Origin: Amyloporia xantha | Taxonomy: Eukaryota; Basidiomycota; Agaricomycetes; Polyporales; Adustoporiaceae | Direction: 5' to 3' | NCBI GenBank assembly: GCA_036971615.1 | Contig: JAYKKR010000003.1 | Location: 186,001-250,000, forward strand | Length of the DNA: 64,000 bases | Shown: positions 49,579 through 61,461 of the stretch, piece after piece | How positions within the stretch are numbered: position 1 is the stretch's first letter | Layout of the letters: the number at the start of each line of letters is the position of its first letter | Program-made: the position numbers and the translations under genes | Notes under the pieces: model-generated | Told to the model about the DNA's origin: nothing | What the model saw: only the letters and a program-made list of their open reading frames with translations | The model's database searches: none

Positions 49579-52500
49579 ATGGCCCGCACGAAGAAGCAAC
49601 ATGTCAGTGGCGATGCGGTGTTCGTGCGTCGCGAAGAACGGCGAACTGCAAGAGGCGCCGTCACATACGTTCCCAAGGAAGCACCGCTACCGCGTGCGCA
49701 TGTGCCGACAAGCGCATCAAGATCGCCGTCGAAATCCCCTCTAAAGCCGCGTCTCATGACACATATTCCGAACCCGTGCAGGAGCATGTGGTGTTTGACG
49801 ATGTGATGCCGATGAAGAGTCTGCACAAGGTGAGTACCGTCGCCTTATTTGGGTCGCTCAATGTCAACGCCGAAGGCGGGGCAGTCGCAGAACGACTTTA
49901 TGCGCGAATGGCTTCCACTTCGCGATGTGTATCTAAGCCACATCATCGAGCTAGAAGCTCCACCAGGTGAGAGACGATGCAGCAAATGCGCTGATGCGCA
50001 TGGCAATTGGCGCTGCTTGGAATGCTTTGGGCGCCCCGTGTATTGCGAGGACTGCCTGCAGTTGACGCATCGCCGCATGCCGCTGCATCGGGTGGAGAAG
50101 TGGGCGGATGGGTTCTTCGAACCGGCGTGGCTTCGGGAGGTTGGGGTGCGGATGCATCTCGGGCATGATGGCGAACCATGTGTGGATGCGGAGTCCCCGA
50201 TCACGCCGCTGGATGGCGATGCGGATAGCGATGGCGAAGACGACAACGTGAGTGACGCCGGGGACAATGAAGAGGATGAAGAGCCAATGAAAGCGGACTC
50301 GACGGCGCCGCGAAGTCACTACGCGTTTGACACTTTGACCATTGTAGATGTTACGGGATGCATAGCCTGGACGTTGTGTGGTGTCGTTGCGATAACAGGT
50401 TCACTCGAGACCTGCAACTATTGGACATGGGCCTCTATCCTGGGAGCACCAAGCGGCCACGCACTGCGTTCACATTTCGGGTGTTGGATGATTTTTGCTT
50501 ACCAACAAGGAGTGCAAAACCTCGGGGATGAATTACTACAGCAAGCTTCGACGTGTCACAAACTCCGCGTTCCCGCATTCAGTGCAGGTAAGCCGCTATG
50601 TGCATATGAAGCTGTTTTCGCCGTTGAGAAGGGGCTAGAACCGTTACAGAGAGCTTCTGCGGGTGTCCCGCCAATGGCGAAACCTCAAATACCGCAAATG
50701 GCATGGATATGGTCATGGCGCCTCCAACGCGATACCAGCTGGTGGCCTCGCTTTGGGGTGCCCGGCATGTCCCAAGCCTGGCGTGAATCTCGCTTCCGGA
50801 TGGCGTGATGACCCCGTACAGTGAGCCATGTAAGACGTTTTTTGGGCGGCATGTGTAACGCGATAGCAGATGGAAGTACATGAGGAGCATCGTAATGGAC
50901 GGCAACTTTAGCGCGGAGCATCTCAAGATGCGTCGCCCAGAGGACGACGTCATTCTCAGCGATGGCGACGCTTTCATGGTGGGCGACGACACCTACAAGA
51001 AGCATCTCGCTGTCGCCATCGAGCATAAAGAGGTCCGCAATTGACTCCTAGTAGATGAATCCTTGGATGCTTATATCCCAGGTAGAAATCCTTCTGTCAC
51101 GATCATCGCGCCGTCAACCAGGCGAACGCGGATCGCCATAACCTTGAAGCCACGGGGATTGGGGCGGTGGCCTGTGCGCGCCATGGGTTTTTCATGCCGC
51201 ATGCGGTGGTTGATTTCCAGAAAGGCGAGAGGTATGTGTTAGTTTTCCCATTCATGTGGCTCGCTTATACCCGCCATTAGACAGATGAACATGGATTACG
51301 CGTTGAGTGAGGTGCTCGCCACCATGGCGGGTATCCAGGTGCTGCTGGTGATGTACGACATCATGTGTCAATACGGCATCAATCTCATGAAGCGGTTTGG
51401 GGAGAGTGAGTATTTGCACATGCCGCCGAACGTGGAGATACGGCGCGGAATAGGCCTGTTTCATGTCCACGGCCATCAAGACACATGCTTTCCTCGCTAC
51501 TCACCCAACTTCATTCCCGGTGCTGGTCAGATTGATGGCGAAGTGATTGAAACCCTTTGGGCGCCGTTGAATCTCATTTCGGGTAGCACACGCGGCATGA
51601 CCACAGCACATAGAAAGGAAGTCATTGACGATCACATGAATGATTCCAATTGGAAGAAGTTGACCGGGATGGGTGGGCCAACCTTGACATTGGTGGAGAG
51701 GTTGATTGACTGTGGTTTCAACAGCGAACACCCTTGTTAGGAAATGGCGAAAGGCCAAAGCCGGCACCACGGAGAGCGGGGATGTGTTGGAGTTCATTGA
51801 GAGATTGAGCACGGAGGAGCAGCTAGGAGAGTGGCGAGCCGCTGAGGGCGAGGCTCGCCATGCGTGACGCTAAAAATCAGCGCGATGGATGTCTTTGACG
51901 TGCAGATGAGAAAGGGTGAGAGTGCACACTAGAGGGTACGGCCATGATTAATGATGTGGCGCAGCACCCACCCGGATGCAGATTCAACTTCAACTAACGC
52001 AAACGGAAACATCGCAACATCGCCATCAGGGCGTAGCTGCATGGATAGCCACGGGCATGAAGATTCAGGAATTGCAGTAGGTAGCGTCATTGAACATCGG
52101 GTGCCAAGCTCACAACAGGTCTTAGGTTGGTCATTAGCCAACTGAAACGGAAGATGGGCCGGCATCCGCTGGTGGCGGACCGCCTTGCACTGGAGGAGCG
52201 CCGTCAGCGCCTTCAGAAGCGTATAGTGACATTCGAGTCCAAAGCCGCTTCGTACGTTCCACTTGTGGCCGAGCCCGATGGGGATGGCGCCTCAGAGGCT
52301 TATGACGGGTCTGAATGGGATGCACTGGAGGAAGATGTCAATCCTCTTGATGAGATTTACACCGGTGAGATCGATTCTGGAATCCAGCCTGAGAGCGCCA
52401 TCATTTCGCTTCCATCGCAGCTTGGCTACGATGTTGTCGTGGCCAGCGGTTTAGAGGACATCGCTTCGGAGGAGTTGAGTTTGCGCATTGGGCAGGCCAA

Positions 52501-53143
52501 TGACGCCCTTCATCAGATTCGCCTCGCCATTGGTTATAAGTCAGTGCTGTTTCGCACGGCAGTTCGTCATGCAAAGAGCCAGCGCCAAAAGCTCCGGTCC
52601 TGGGACGAGGTCATCTCCACGCAGAGGGCGGTGCTAGAGAATGTGCGCATTTACAGTCAAAGCCGCCACGCCATCCTCGCTCTGAATCCGACTGACGCCA
52701 TCAAAGCGCGCTTCCGTGCCATTCAACATGATGACCTCAAGGCGATCACCGCGCTGCTGGACAACTCCATCCGAGGAACACGGCAGGACAAGTTGTCCTG
52801 GATATGGACCGTAGACATCGAGGGCGATTCAACGCAGTCCAACTGGTTGACGGAGTGTGAGTGCGCTTGTGGTCCGTCCAATGCCCGCAATGCTGACTGC
52901 AGAGCGCCAGTGCATCGTGTCAACTGGTTCCATGCAAAATCACGTAAGGATAGGTGGGCGGAGGAGTTTGTCATGGTCACGGCAGAGATGGCGTGGACGC
53001 AGGCGAGCTTCCATAACAAGGCGAACGTATGGCGCTCCCGCCTCTATGGGACTCCAGGTCACGTATGCTATGCGCGCCGTCAGGTCTCGCTGTGGACGCG
53101 CATGGCGGAGCATGCCGCTTCTTGCTTTAATACATGTGTGTGA
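49579..53143 (+). CDS. KDZ transposase with CxC2-type cysteine cluster
   Basis: KDZ (Kyakuja-Dileera-Zisupton) DDE-type transposase. MARTKKQHVSGDAV... splices (GTGAGT near 49830) to REWLPLRDVYLSHIIELEAPPGERRCSKC..WRCLECF...YCEDCLQLTHRRMPLHRVEKW, the CxC2 zinc cluster. Then LTIVDVTG, TKRPRTAFTFRVLDDF, LLTNKECKTSGMNYYSKLRRVTNSAFPHSVQ, RQWRNLKYRKWHGYGHG, WKYMRSIVMDGNFSAEHLKMRRPEDD, HRAVNQANADRHNLEATGIGAVACARHGFFMPH, MNMDYALSEVLA..QVLLVMYDIMCQYGINL, LFHVHGHQDTCFPRYSPNFIPGAGQIDGEVIETLWAPLN. Introns include 51673-51724, about 52072-52125 and 52857-52910. The C-terminus matches K1 (LHRVNWFHAKSRKDRWAEEF..GHVCYARRQVSLW). Single-base frame changes near 49750, 50355-50357 (GGG), 50492-50496 (T run) and 51860-51890 break the conserved frame. 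Confidence 0.85.
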
Positions 53144-53210
53144 TGGTTCGCCATTCACGACCCTACTAGATACACAAACATAGACTTGACACAAATACAT
53201 ATCTGTGTAT

Positions 53211-54476
53211 TCAACCATAAGTCCACTCCATCCAGTGCGGTGCCTTGACATTCATCGCGGCGTGCACTGAGTCCCTCACAAAATAAGCGTAGCATATGCG
53301 CTCTCCATCGCATCTCTGAACGCCATGGCGCAGAAGCTTTCCGCAAAGCGCAACTACGCTACCCGCCTTGTAGTCTATAGCGATATTTGGACCATCCAGC
53401 TGCATTTCCAATGCGCCGTAGCTCCCTACCGTGGTGAGAAGGTCGAACCACTGCTTGCGCGAGTTTTTATCGCGGTGTAGCGGCGTCTCGCGATTGCTGA
53501 TGACCTGAACGCCATTGAAGATCGAAGACCAAGCGCTTACTATTGTGGGATACTCCACTTCGCCAAGAAGCGACTCCATGCACGTATGTCCCGCAGCATA
53601 CAGGTCGGGATGCATGACGGACATCATGGCGGATAGGATGGCGGCTGATTCACGGATGGCGGTCAACCATCGCCATCCACTCTGGCCATCTTGATCGCGT
53701 AAGCTCGCCGAAGGCAGCATTGGGTCCAATGGGCCCTGGATGTATGCGCCGTCATTCGCCAGTCATCAGAGTTAACGGATCGTCAGCGTACCGTGTGACC
53801 CAGCGCGTGCCATCCTGGAGACAGATTGACAGTCCCCGGAGGTGTGGTGCAGGTTGATCGATCGCGGAAATATGCTTCATGGTTTCGCCAACTGACCCCC
53901 GGGGCTTTACGCATCAGTTGTGTTGATAGGTGGGCCGTCGCCAATTGTATCTCCCTCTGCCGACACAGCGTAGTGAGCGCGGTGCATGGCGGAAGATGAA
54001 TGAGCCCACCTGGCAATTCACATGAAGGACGCCCGGAAGCACCCATGCTAGGATGCGCGAGTGCTGGTCGAGGAGCACGCAGGGTTCATCTAGAACCACA
54101 GTGGTGTCTGGGAGGAGAGGCGGCCATTTAGTCTTGAGCTGTGCCTCCAGATTCACGTTCTGTCCGGTGTTGCCCACGCCTATAGCATCAGAATAGCGGT
54201 CAATGTCCCAGGATAAGCGCACTACTTCCCGGTCAGCGCAGAATGAGTAGATGCCCACAGCATCCAAGAGTACACACCAGGTTTGATATATGCCTTTGCG
54301 AGCTGGTGCGCGATCTGGCTGCATTCGACGACGATATCGGCGCGGATATGTGTGGGAGGCTGTGGGTTTCTCGGTTGTCCGGCTGCATTCCGAAGCTTGT
54401 GTAGCCAAAACTGAAACATATCGCGCATGCAAGCTGCCAATGTGTCGCTGAGCTCCAAGCCGCTGCCCGCTATCAT
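53211..54476 (-). CDS. TET/JBP family dioxygenase (K2 copy), 366 aa
   Basis: DNA-base oxygenase of the TET/JBP family. Exons 54476-54278, 54221-54010, 53956-53792 and about 53735-53211 join in frame; exon 2 is the same length (212 bases) as in the K1 gene. N-terminal part: LELSDTLAACMRDMFQFWLHKLR...LSWDIDRYSDAIGV..ILAWVLPG...EAYFRDRSTCTTPPGTVNLSPGW. Catalytic core: ISNRETPLHRDKNSRKQWFDLL (H279, D281), LLRHGVQ (H329), GERICYAYFVRD (R338). Ends HWMEWTYG. Tail-to-tail with the KDZ transposase (67 bp apart) and head-to-head with gene D. No defects. Expected nuclear; oxidation of 5-methylcytosine is the family's usual activity but is not shown by the sequence. Confidence 0.88.
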
Positions 54477-54926
54477 GGCTTACAGACAGGAGATGGATGG
54501 AGATACACGCCCCATCTCACATTATTGCTCAATCTGCCATCTACTGACCATGCTGCAACAGCATGTCCATTAGCTTTGCACACTTGTTTGGTCGATCACA
54601 TCGTTGAGCAAGCGCCGGCAAGATCAGGCCCAGCCGATCGGCAAGGCGTGATCTGGTGATCGAGGTGCGTCATTGGCATGTGGACCGCGATTCTCGACCA
54701 CGGCGCCATTACGCCGGGGCCTTGGCCTGGGAGATGCCGCGCTCCGCCGGAGGGATGCCGGTCGGGTCTGCCCCGACATGGACGCTTGCAGTGTAAGAGA
54801 GATCAGCGGGGTTAGAACAGGACGAAAGTATCACTGGAGGTCAGACACGTCTGGGCAAATGTTCAGTTGGGAGTGCCCAAGTGTCTGTCATCCTGAGAGC
54901 ATCTCGGTCTGCTTGTTGTCCTCGCC
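54477..54926. promoter_or_regulatory. Shared intergenic region between TET and gene D (K2)
   Basis: 450 bp between divergent ATGs, equivalent in position and length to 39055-39531 in K1. It contains CATGGCTTACAG beside the TET start and CGGCGCCATTACGCC near 54700. Confidence 0.4.
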
Positions 54927-56950
54927 ATGGGAATAGCTATTCTGCAGGCATATCTCGACAAGATCCCAGAGCAAATAGAGCGATGGCGCAACACGAAAGG
55001 GACTGCGAGGGCACCCATTGTCGATGAGGCTGTCAATATCCTCATGGAACAATTCGCAGAGCTGACAGATAAAAATGGCCTGAAAAAGGTCAAACCAACA
55101 GTTCATGGCATTGTCATCTTCGTCATTCACACATTTCTATAGTCCCTGGGGACCTATTTCAGCAACCACTACCGAATCGTAGAACCCCAGGTGCCCATCC
55201 CTGGAACGAAAAAAAGGTCAGCGAGGGATATGTATCAGGAGGAGCACAAAACAGAGCTGCTAAGGGTGGCCAACGAAAGGACGGGAGGACGAGGTCTGGC
55301 CCACCAGGAGATAGGCGCATACACCAAGGTAGTGAGCGAGTATTGGGGCAAACTGGATGAGGACGCAAAGGCGGACTACCAGATGAAGGCGGATGCGTTC
55401 AATAATGACGCCAAAGAGGTCAAGGCTGGATCTTCGGCGTGAGTGGGAGCGCGACCTTTGTGCTAAGTTAACGGCAGCTGATGGCGACGCAGGAAAGCGG
55501 ACAAGGAGCTCATTCCGTTTCTGAGGAAATATGCTCGAGAGGCATACCGACGCCATGGTGTCAGGATCTTTACGTTGAGTAGCTACAAATCTCCTGATGG
55601 GAGAGTTGTCATTCAGGAGTGAGCAGGCAATTTGTATCGCCTCTCACCGCTCTGACCGCTTTTCACAGACACAACTTCAACGATGAGATGGAGAATGGAA
55701 AAGCCTTTTTCAAGGTGGACGATTGGCACACAGATACAATGGTTAAATGGGCCAAGTACAGCACAGAGGCATTTGATAGCAATCACGAGGCGAGCATTGA
55801 CAATGGAGAGGGAACGTCTCGCGGCACACGGCGAGAGCTGCTGGTCGACGATGGCGGTCTCCCGTTGATACCGCCAATGGATGGCGAGGATGCGCCATCC
55901 CTGCCTGTGATGAAATCCATGATCAGAGACTTTCTGTCTACTCACTACCGTAAGTCTTGATTCACACGGCGCTCACAAAGACGCTGATGGCGCCATAGAA
56001 CGGGCTGCAGGAAGCGCCAAAGAGAAGTGCCCTTGGCGCGCGCTCAAAGTGCGTGGGGCTGAATTTATAGAAGCAGGAATGGTGCCAGACGGCTTCCAAT
56101 TCGACGATCCGTCGCATATGGTTAGGAAGGACATCATCGCGGTCCTGCATCATTGGAGAGCGGCGCAAGAGGCAAACAAGGGGCAGTGCACGTTCCGCTT
56201 CAAGGCATACCTGAAGAGCAGGGGGGACGAGGATTCGGAGCTAATCCCTGCTGTGTATGAGGCGGCGAGAGCACCCAAAGGCGCTAAAGGCAAAGCGGGC
56301 CCCAAAAAGAAGAAAAAGAAGGCGGTGAAAAGCGGCAAGGGCAAAGGCGTGCAACGTCTCAGCACCGATGACGATAGCGCCGTGGACGACGACACCGAGC
56401 ACGAGTATTTCAATCTGGACATCGACGTCGGGTCAACTTCCGACGAAGATGATGACAGCGAAGATGCAAAAGGCGCCGCACCCAATTGGGCGCTGCTCTC
56501 ACGTAGACGGCGTCAGCAATGGCTGGAGGCGGCATCGCCATCGCCAGAATTTCGCGTGATCGTGGACGCGCTGCCTCGCATGATGGTAGTGACTTCATTT
56601 TTCTCCGTAAACTAAGGCTTACCTTGTGAGTGATAGAGTGGGCTGAAGACGACAAAGCGGGCGCCGGAAGGCGCCGACTGGGCGACCTGGCACAACCCGC
56701 ATCGACACTTGTCCTATATGGTTCATCGCCACGCCCATGGGCTCGATCCAGTGCTGAAGTGGCTCGACTCGAAGCCTTATTTGAACAAGTCCGGCAGGCT
56801 GACAGGGGACGTCGGCATGATTGAACAAGTGCTCCTCGTGATCGCCATGATAAGCCGCGATCTGACGGCGGCACAGTTCGCCTTCCAGGATCCCAACGCC
56901 CGCCTTCGGACATTCCACGCCATGTCAGCGAGAGCGCCATACCCTTCGCC
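54927..56950 (+). CDS. Gene D: D-family protein of K2, ordered part
   Basis: Exons 54927-55088, 55143-55438, 55493-55618, 55669-55949, 55999-56585 and 56637 onward join in frame. Exon 2 opens SLGTYFSNHYR where paralogues read [KRQ]-x-C/L-x-W-[FY]-x-N, so the Trp is Tyr here. HMG-like segment: VSEYWGKLDEDAKADYQMKADAF. Then AREAYRRHGVRIFTLSSYKSPDGRVV, PWRALKVRGAEFIEAGMVPDGFQFDDPSHM..LHHWRAAQ..CTFRFKAYLK, a Lys-rich nuclear-type stretch, an acidic stretch, and ATWHNPHRHLSYMV..WLDSKPYLNKSGRLTGDVGMIEQVLLV, colinear with genes A-C. The first donor (GTCAAA) is weak. Divergent from the TET gene. Likely a chromatin or DNA-binding accessory protein; no activity can be assigned. Confidence 0.6.
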
Positions 56951-58200
56951 GTGATTGCCCAGAGGCTCGACCCGCATGTATCATCGTTGTGCGCGCTGGT
57001 GAAGCAGGCACAATCTGTGCAAGGCGACGCGCCATCCATGGAAGGTAGCTCTGTCACCCGCAGTAGCACTGCGGCCGCGGCGCAGCCAACACCTTTGGAG
57101 GCCCCACCACCGGTGTTGAAATATGGTCCACCACCGCCCCACGTTCCCAGACAGGGGAAGCCATCACCTCGCCCTCCCATGATGCCCACTGGGAATCTCG
57201 ACAAGGGTCCACCTCCCCACTCCGCCCGAAGCCTCGCCATTTGCAAACCCTGCGGGCGGAACAGGAGCGTCGTACGCCTGACCCGCCAGCGGCATTGGCG
57301 AGGGAAGCCGCGCCAATCCTCACATCCCCTAAGATAAGGCGATCGCGAGATGCGCATAATGGCCAAGTAGCTCAGCAATCCAGCTCGCCGTTGCCGGAAC
57401 CTCTGCGAGGCACGCAAAAACATTCGCTTCCGTTTCCAGTCACAGGAAAACCGCCTCCAGCAAGGCCGCTAATGACCACGGGAAGATCGGTCTTTCCATC
57501 CATACCTAAGCGCGCCTTGGGTATGAGACCGCGTCCACAACTAGAAGAGAGACCGCCATCAATTGACGGCGCACCGCCTTCCTCGCCAATGGCGCCAGGG
57601 CGTGCACCGCCATCCTTTCCCATCGCGCTCAATGACGCAACTGTCTGCCGCGGGAGTATGGATTTCTCCTCCTCTCCACCTATTGCGATGAATCAGCTCT
57701 CACCCGTTCAAGATATGAGGGGCCTACAGGTTCATTTCTCCGACCGTGAAAATCATGACAGTGAAGACGAGAGCGACGGCGAGGCCAATCGTGGTCCTTC
57801 TCCCTCACTTCCTGTGCCAAAGCGCAAGACACGCCAAACAGCTCGGCAGGCAAAGGAGATCAATATTCAGGCACTGCCAACGGCAGGCGGGTCCTCGATC
57901 ACGGGTGCTCTCCAACGACATGAAGGTCGCCACCCACACTCGTCAGAAGACAAAAGCTAAGGAGGAAAAGTTGAAAAAGCGAAGTCACCGCGTGAGCGAA
58001 GAGGAGGAAGAGGAGGAGGAAGCAGAGAAACCACCCCAACCTCGTGAAAAGCGAAAAAAGGCGGGTCGCTCAAAGCGGGCTCTGGCAGAGACTTATAGCG
58101 ATGGCGAGGAAGAGCAGGGCGAGCCTGCCCCCGCCATTCGTAGGTCATTGCGCAAGACAGGTAGGGAGCTCAGCCCCGACCCACTAAAGCGCATGGTCGC
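56951..58200 (+). CDS. Probable disordered C-terminal region of gene D
   Basis: Pro/Ser-rich sequence (PPPVLKYGPPPPHVPRQ, PLRGTQKHSLPFPVTGKPPPA) followed by acidic (ENHDSEDESDGEA), basic (PKRKTRQTARQAKE) and alternating Glu/Lys blocks (SEEEEEEEEAEK; RRSLRKTGRELSPDP). The frame changes near 56900, 57240-57290 and 57950; some may be introns, some lesions. Overlaps converge on gene E, whose stop is at 58430. Whether it is one gene with D or a separate one cannot be settled from sequence alone. Confidence 0.4.
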
Positions 58201-58429
58201 CGTTAGAATACTATTTCTCATGTACACTACCTCGCATTTAAATTCAATGGCGATGATTGAACTCAGCGCTGCGAAGGATGGCGATGGCGTGCCGCTCCCT
58301 GTGCAAGCCCCCGTGGCGCACTGTGATGCCGAGGGTGTTGCCGTCATTGCAGTCTCAATCTTACTGGTCGCTGGAGAGTGTACACAATGCATTCGTTTGA
58401 AAGTACAGCGAAGTTACAAAAACAATTAT

Positions 58430-61203
58430 CTAAGGCGAAGCGGGAGGCATCTCGGCGTCGTCGACAGCGACGGGTGATGTTGCGGCATCAGGCTCTCGCT
58501 CCTCCGCAGCCACGCTCGCCATCTCGTCGTCGTCGATCTCCAAGGAGAAACGCCTGATTGAAGGTGTGGAGCCACCGGCGGGCGTCGACAGAGCTTCATT
58601 CGTGAAGTCCGATTGATCTCCTACAGAGCCACGCTCTGAGGTAGACCACAAAATGGGAGTGGCTCCCTCGTGAGCGCTGTCCATGATCGCCCTCGCCTTG
58701 CGCCGTCGTTGCGCGTCCTGTTCCGCCTTCTGCACGAGCTCCACCGACAGATGCGCCTTGTCCAATAGCGTCTCGGCCTCTGCGTCGTTGTGGCGAGCGA
58801 CGTCACGGCGCACTGACTCAAACTGCGCGATGAGCCCCTGTAATCTCGCCTCACCTGCCTCAATGCCCGCCATCGCCTGCCGCGTCCTCTCGCTCTCATC
58901 GCGAACGTTGTCCATCAACGTGTCCACGCGCACCTCCATGTTCGCGACTTGCGCACCAAGGCGATCCATCGCCATGTTCTCCTTGGCTGCGCGCAGATTG
59001 TCCTGCAGAACCGTGACCATCTCCTCGAGCGCGGCAATGCGAGCGACCGAGTCCTCAGAGCGCACATCTTGCAGAGTCTGCTCCGCGCCTTCAACTCTTG
59101 CCAGTAGGCCGCCAATCTGCCCCTCGGCGTTATCAATGCGCTCGGTCATGTTGACCTGCTGCCTGTTGATGGCGAGCAGTGACTGCTGGAAGTTGTCAAC
59201 CATGCTACCGAAGCGGTCTTGCCACGCGGTCATTATGTTGATGTTCTTCTCGAGTCGGTGGCCTTGCTCAGTGAGGTACGCCGTAAATGGCTGGAAATGA
59301 GACAACTCCTGGTCCTGCACGTAGCGCCCTTCATCCATGGCGGTGGGGTCCTTGGAGAATCCTACGTAGTGGTGGTACTCGCCATGGTGGTCTGGCAGCC
59401 ACACATTGACTTGGTCAGTTGATTGCGCCGTCCAGAAATGAGTGAAGCCGACTTACATTTTACCTCCCCAGGCCTGAGCCCAAGCCGCGCCGAGCGATCG
59501 CTCGAGCTGCTGGCCTCTGCCTCCTGGAGAGGACGGTCCGCGCGCTCCTTGCCCTTCCCTTTAGCCACCGCTGGAGGTGGCTTCCCAACCCACGCCTTCA
59601 TCGAGCTGAGCGATGTCTTCGGGAGCGGCGCTATTGGGCGGGACGCAGCGGCATCGCTAGTCGCTGACGCCACCCGCAGCTGGCTGTCCACCTCCGCGTC
59701 GTCCTTCGCATTGACATCCGCGCTACCCGCCTTGCCATCGTCCTTTTCCCCTTCTTCTTCATCCACATCCATCTCATCGCTCGCCTTCGATTCCAAACCC
59801 TTCGCCGCCGCTTTGCCCCGCTTGCCTCTATCCTCCACAAACTCCTTCCTCTCCTCATCCCAGCGCGGTGGAGGAGGCTTGATGCCATCGGCGAGGCTGT
59901 TCTTGATGACGTCCTGATACTTGCTTGCCAGGACTGCACCGTAGGGGCCCTTGATCGGATTGCCGCTCAGGTTGTGTGGCACGATCGAGCAGCCTATCTT
60001 GCGCTTCAGGCAGCGCATGCAACGCCGACCGTCCACGACAGCAAGCCTGCATTCAGCTTTGGCCTTGGCGCAATTTCCGCAAGGCATCGCCTGAAGGCAT
60101 GTCAGTCAGCATCGCTTGCCGCGCATCTGGTAAACGTACTCACCGAGACAAATGTCTCCGTCTCCTCCATCTCCTCACTCTCGCCTTGAGCGTCCTCGTC
60201 CATGTCGTCATCTTCGGGCGCCGGCGAGGCCTTCGCCTTTCCCTTTCCCTTCCCCGTCGACGATCCCGCCTTCGCCTTCGACCGCGTCTGCCTGGCGTCA
60301 TCATCCTTTCCCGCAGGAGACTTGCGCGATGAAGCCTTCTCGTTCGTCTTCGACGTCGATGGCCCCGCCTTCGTCTTCGTCCGCGGCTCAGACTTGGCGG
60401 CCGTCGTTTCCTCTCCTGCCGCTTTCGCAGTGGTGGTCTTGACTCCGCCCTTGGATGCCGCCTTAGTTCCCGGCTTCGTCGTTGCAGCCCCTCCGCGCTG
60501 TGGCTTCTTCGTTACTGGTGCAGCGATGACGACGCCCTCATCGCCGTCCGTCGCTGGCGTCGTTCCCTTTGACCTTCTAGAGGCCGCCCCTGCGTCGTCA
60601 TCCGCCCCCTTCTTCGCCACTTTCCCTCGACTCCCGCCCGCCTCTGCCTCCTCCGTCACCCCACTTGGCCCCGCAACTCCATCCCCACCCAGCGCAACCT
60701 CGCTCGTACGCTTGCGCAACAGCGCTGCTGAGCCGTTAGTGATGACGTGGCGTAAGGTTTCGCAGTGCACTCACCTTTCCACCAAAGGTTGCCCCCGAGG
60801 TCTTCGGCAATGTAATCGCCATGCCACACGTATTTGGAGAGGCCATGGCTTTGAATGGCGGGGTCGTCAACCTTGATGGCAGTCAAGTCCACTCCGCGCT
60901 TCTTGTGCGACGCCACCGTGTATTGCGCCATGGCGCTGACCAACAGCGGCGGCACTTGTAATCCCTCGCGGTGTTTTCCCAGCGCCTTGATCTTCGCGAA
61001 GATCGATTGCTAGAGGCGCCATTATACAGACTCAGCGCCACAGTGCTCACCCTGATTGTGTTACAATCACTTACCACTTCCTCCCAGAAGTTGCTCTCAA
61101 ACACCTTGTACTTCGCGTCGCGCTTCCCGGGCAGAAACTTCAGCGCCTCTTCCAGGCGCACTGCGGCGATGATGATGTCGCTGTTGATGCTGGAGGCGGA
61201 CAT
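58430..61203 (-). CDS. Gene E: Zn2Cys6 DNA-binding coiled-coil protein of K2, 852 aa
   Basis: Five exons: 61203-61075, 61009-60775, 60724-60144, 60090-59457 and 59409-58430. All donors are GTAAGT or GTGAGT type and all phases close, giving one 2,559 base CDS. Residues 1-120 form an ordered domain (VRLEEALKFLPGKRDAKYKVFESNFWEEV; WHGDYIAEDLGGNLWWKG). Residues about 125-310 are a low-complexity Lys/Ala/Thr region. At 319-349 a canonical GAL4-type cluster C-x2-C-x6-C-x9-C-x2-C-x6-C (C319, C322, C329, C339, C342, C349; CGNCAKAKAEC..CMRCLKRKIGC) predicts zinc-dependent sequence-specific DNA binding. About residues 560-770 are a long coiled coil (RIDNAEGQIGGLLARVEGAEQ..), consistent with dimerisation. 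The C-terminus is acidic. Divergent from gene F. No defects found. Confidence 0.8.
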
Positions 61204-61461
61204 GGTGCTAGAAGCAAAGCGAGATGGGATTTAAGAGCTGTGGTGATGGCGGTGGTGGTGGTGGTGGTGGTGGTGGTGGTGGTGGTGGAAGAAGAGACGA
61301 AGTCAGACCCACGCGGCGCATCGCGTTGGTTGATGGCGGGCGCCTGGCGGAAAGATCCGCGCCTGTTCGATCGGCATCGCACGTGTCGCGCTCACGGGTA
61401 TATTAGATGCCTCTAGACGAACTTGGCACGTTTCCGCATTCCTTCCACCTTGCTTTCAACC
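61204..61461. promoter_or_regulatory. Shared intergenic region between E and F, with GGT microsatellite
   Basis: 258 bp between divergent ATGs. About 12-13 GGT repeats at about 61250-61288, preceded by GATGGCGGTGG. The long Gly or Thr ORFs across it are artefacts. Confidence 0.5.

Noticed and set aside
52857..52910. Cys-rich insert in the KDZ transposase reading frame
   Set aside because: It is a 54 base intron (multiple of three) bounded by GTGAGT and CCAG; removing it restores the conserved LHRVNWF.
61224..61406. Gly-rich or Thr-rich ORFs across 61250-61288
   Set aside because: Product of the GGT microsatellite in the E/F intergenic region.
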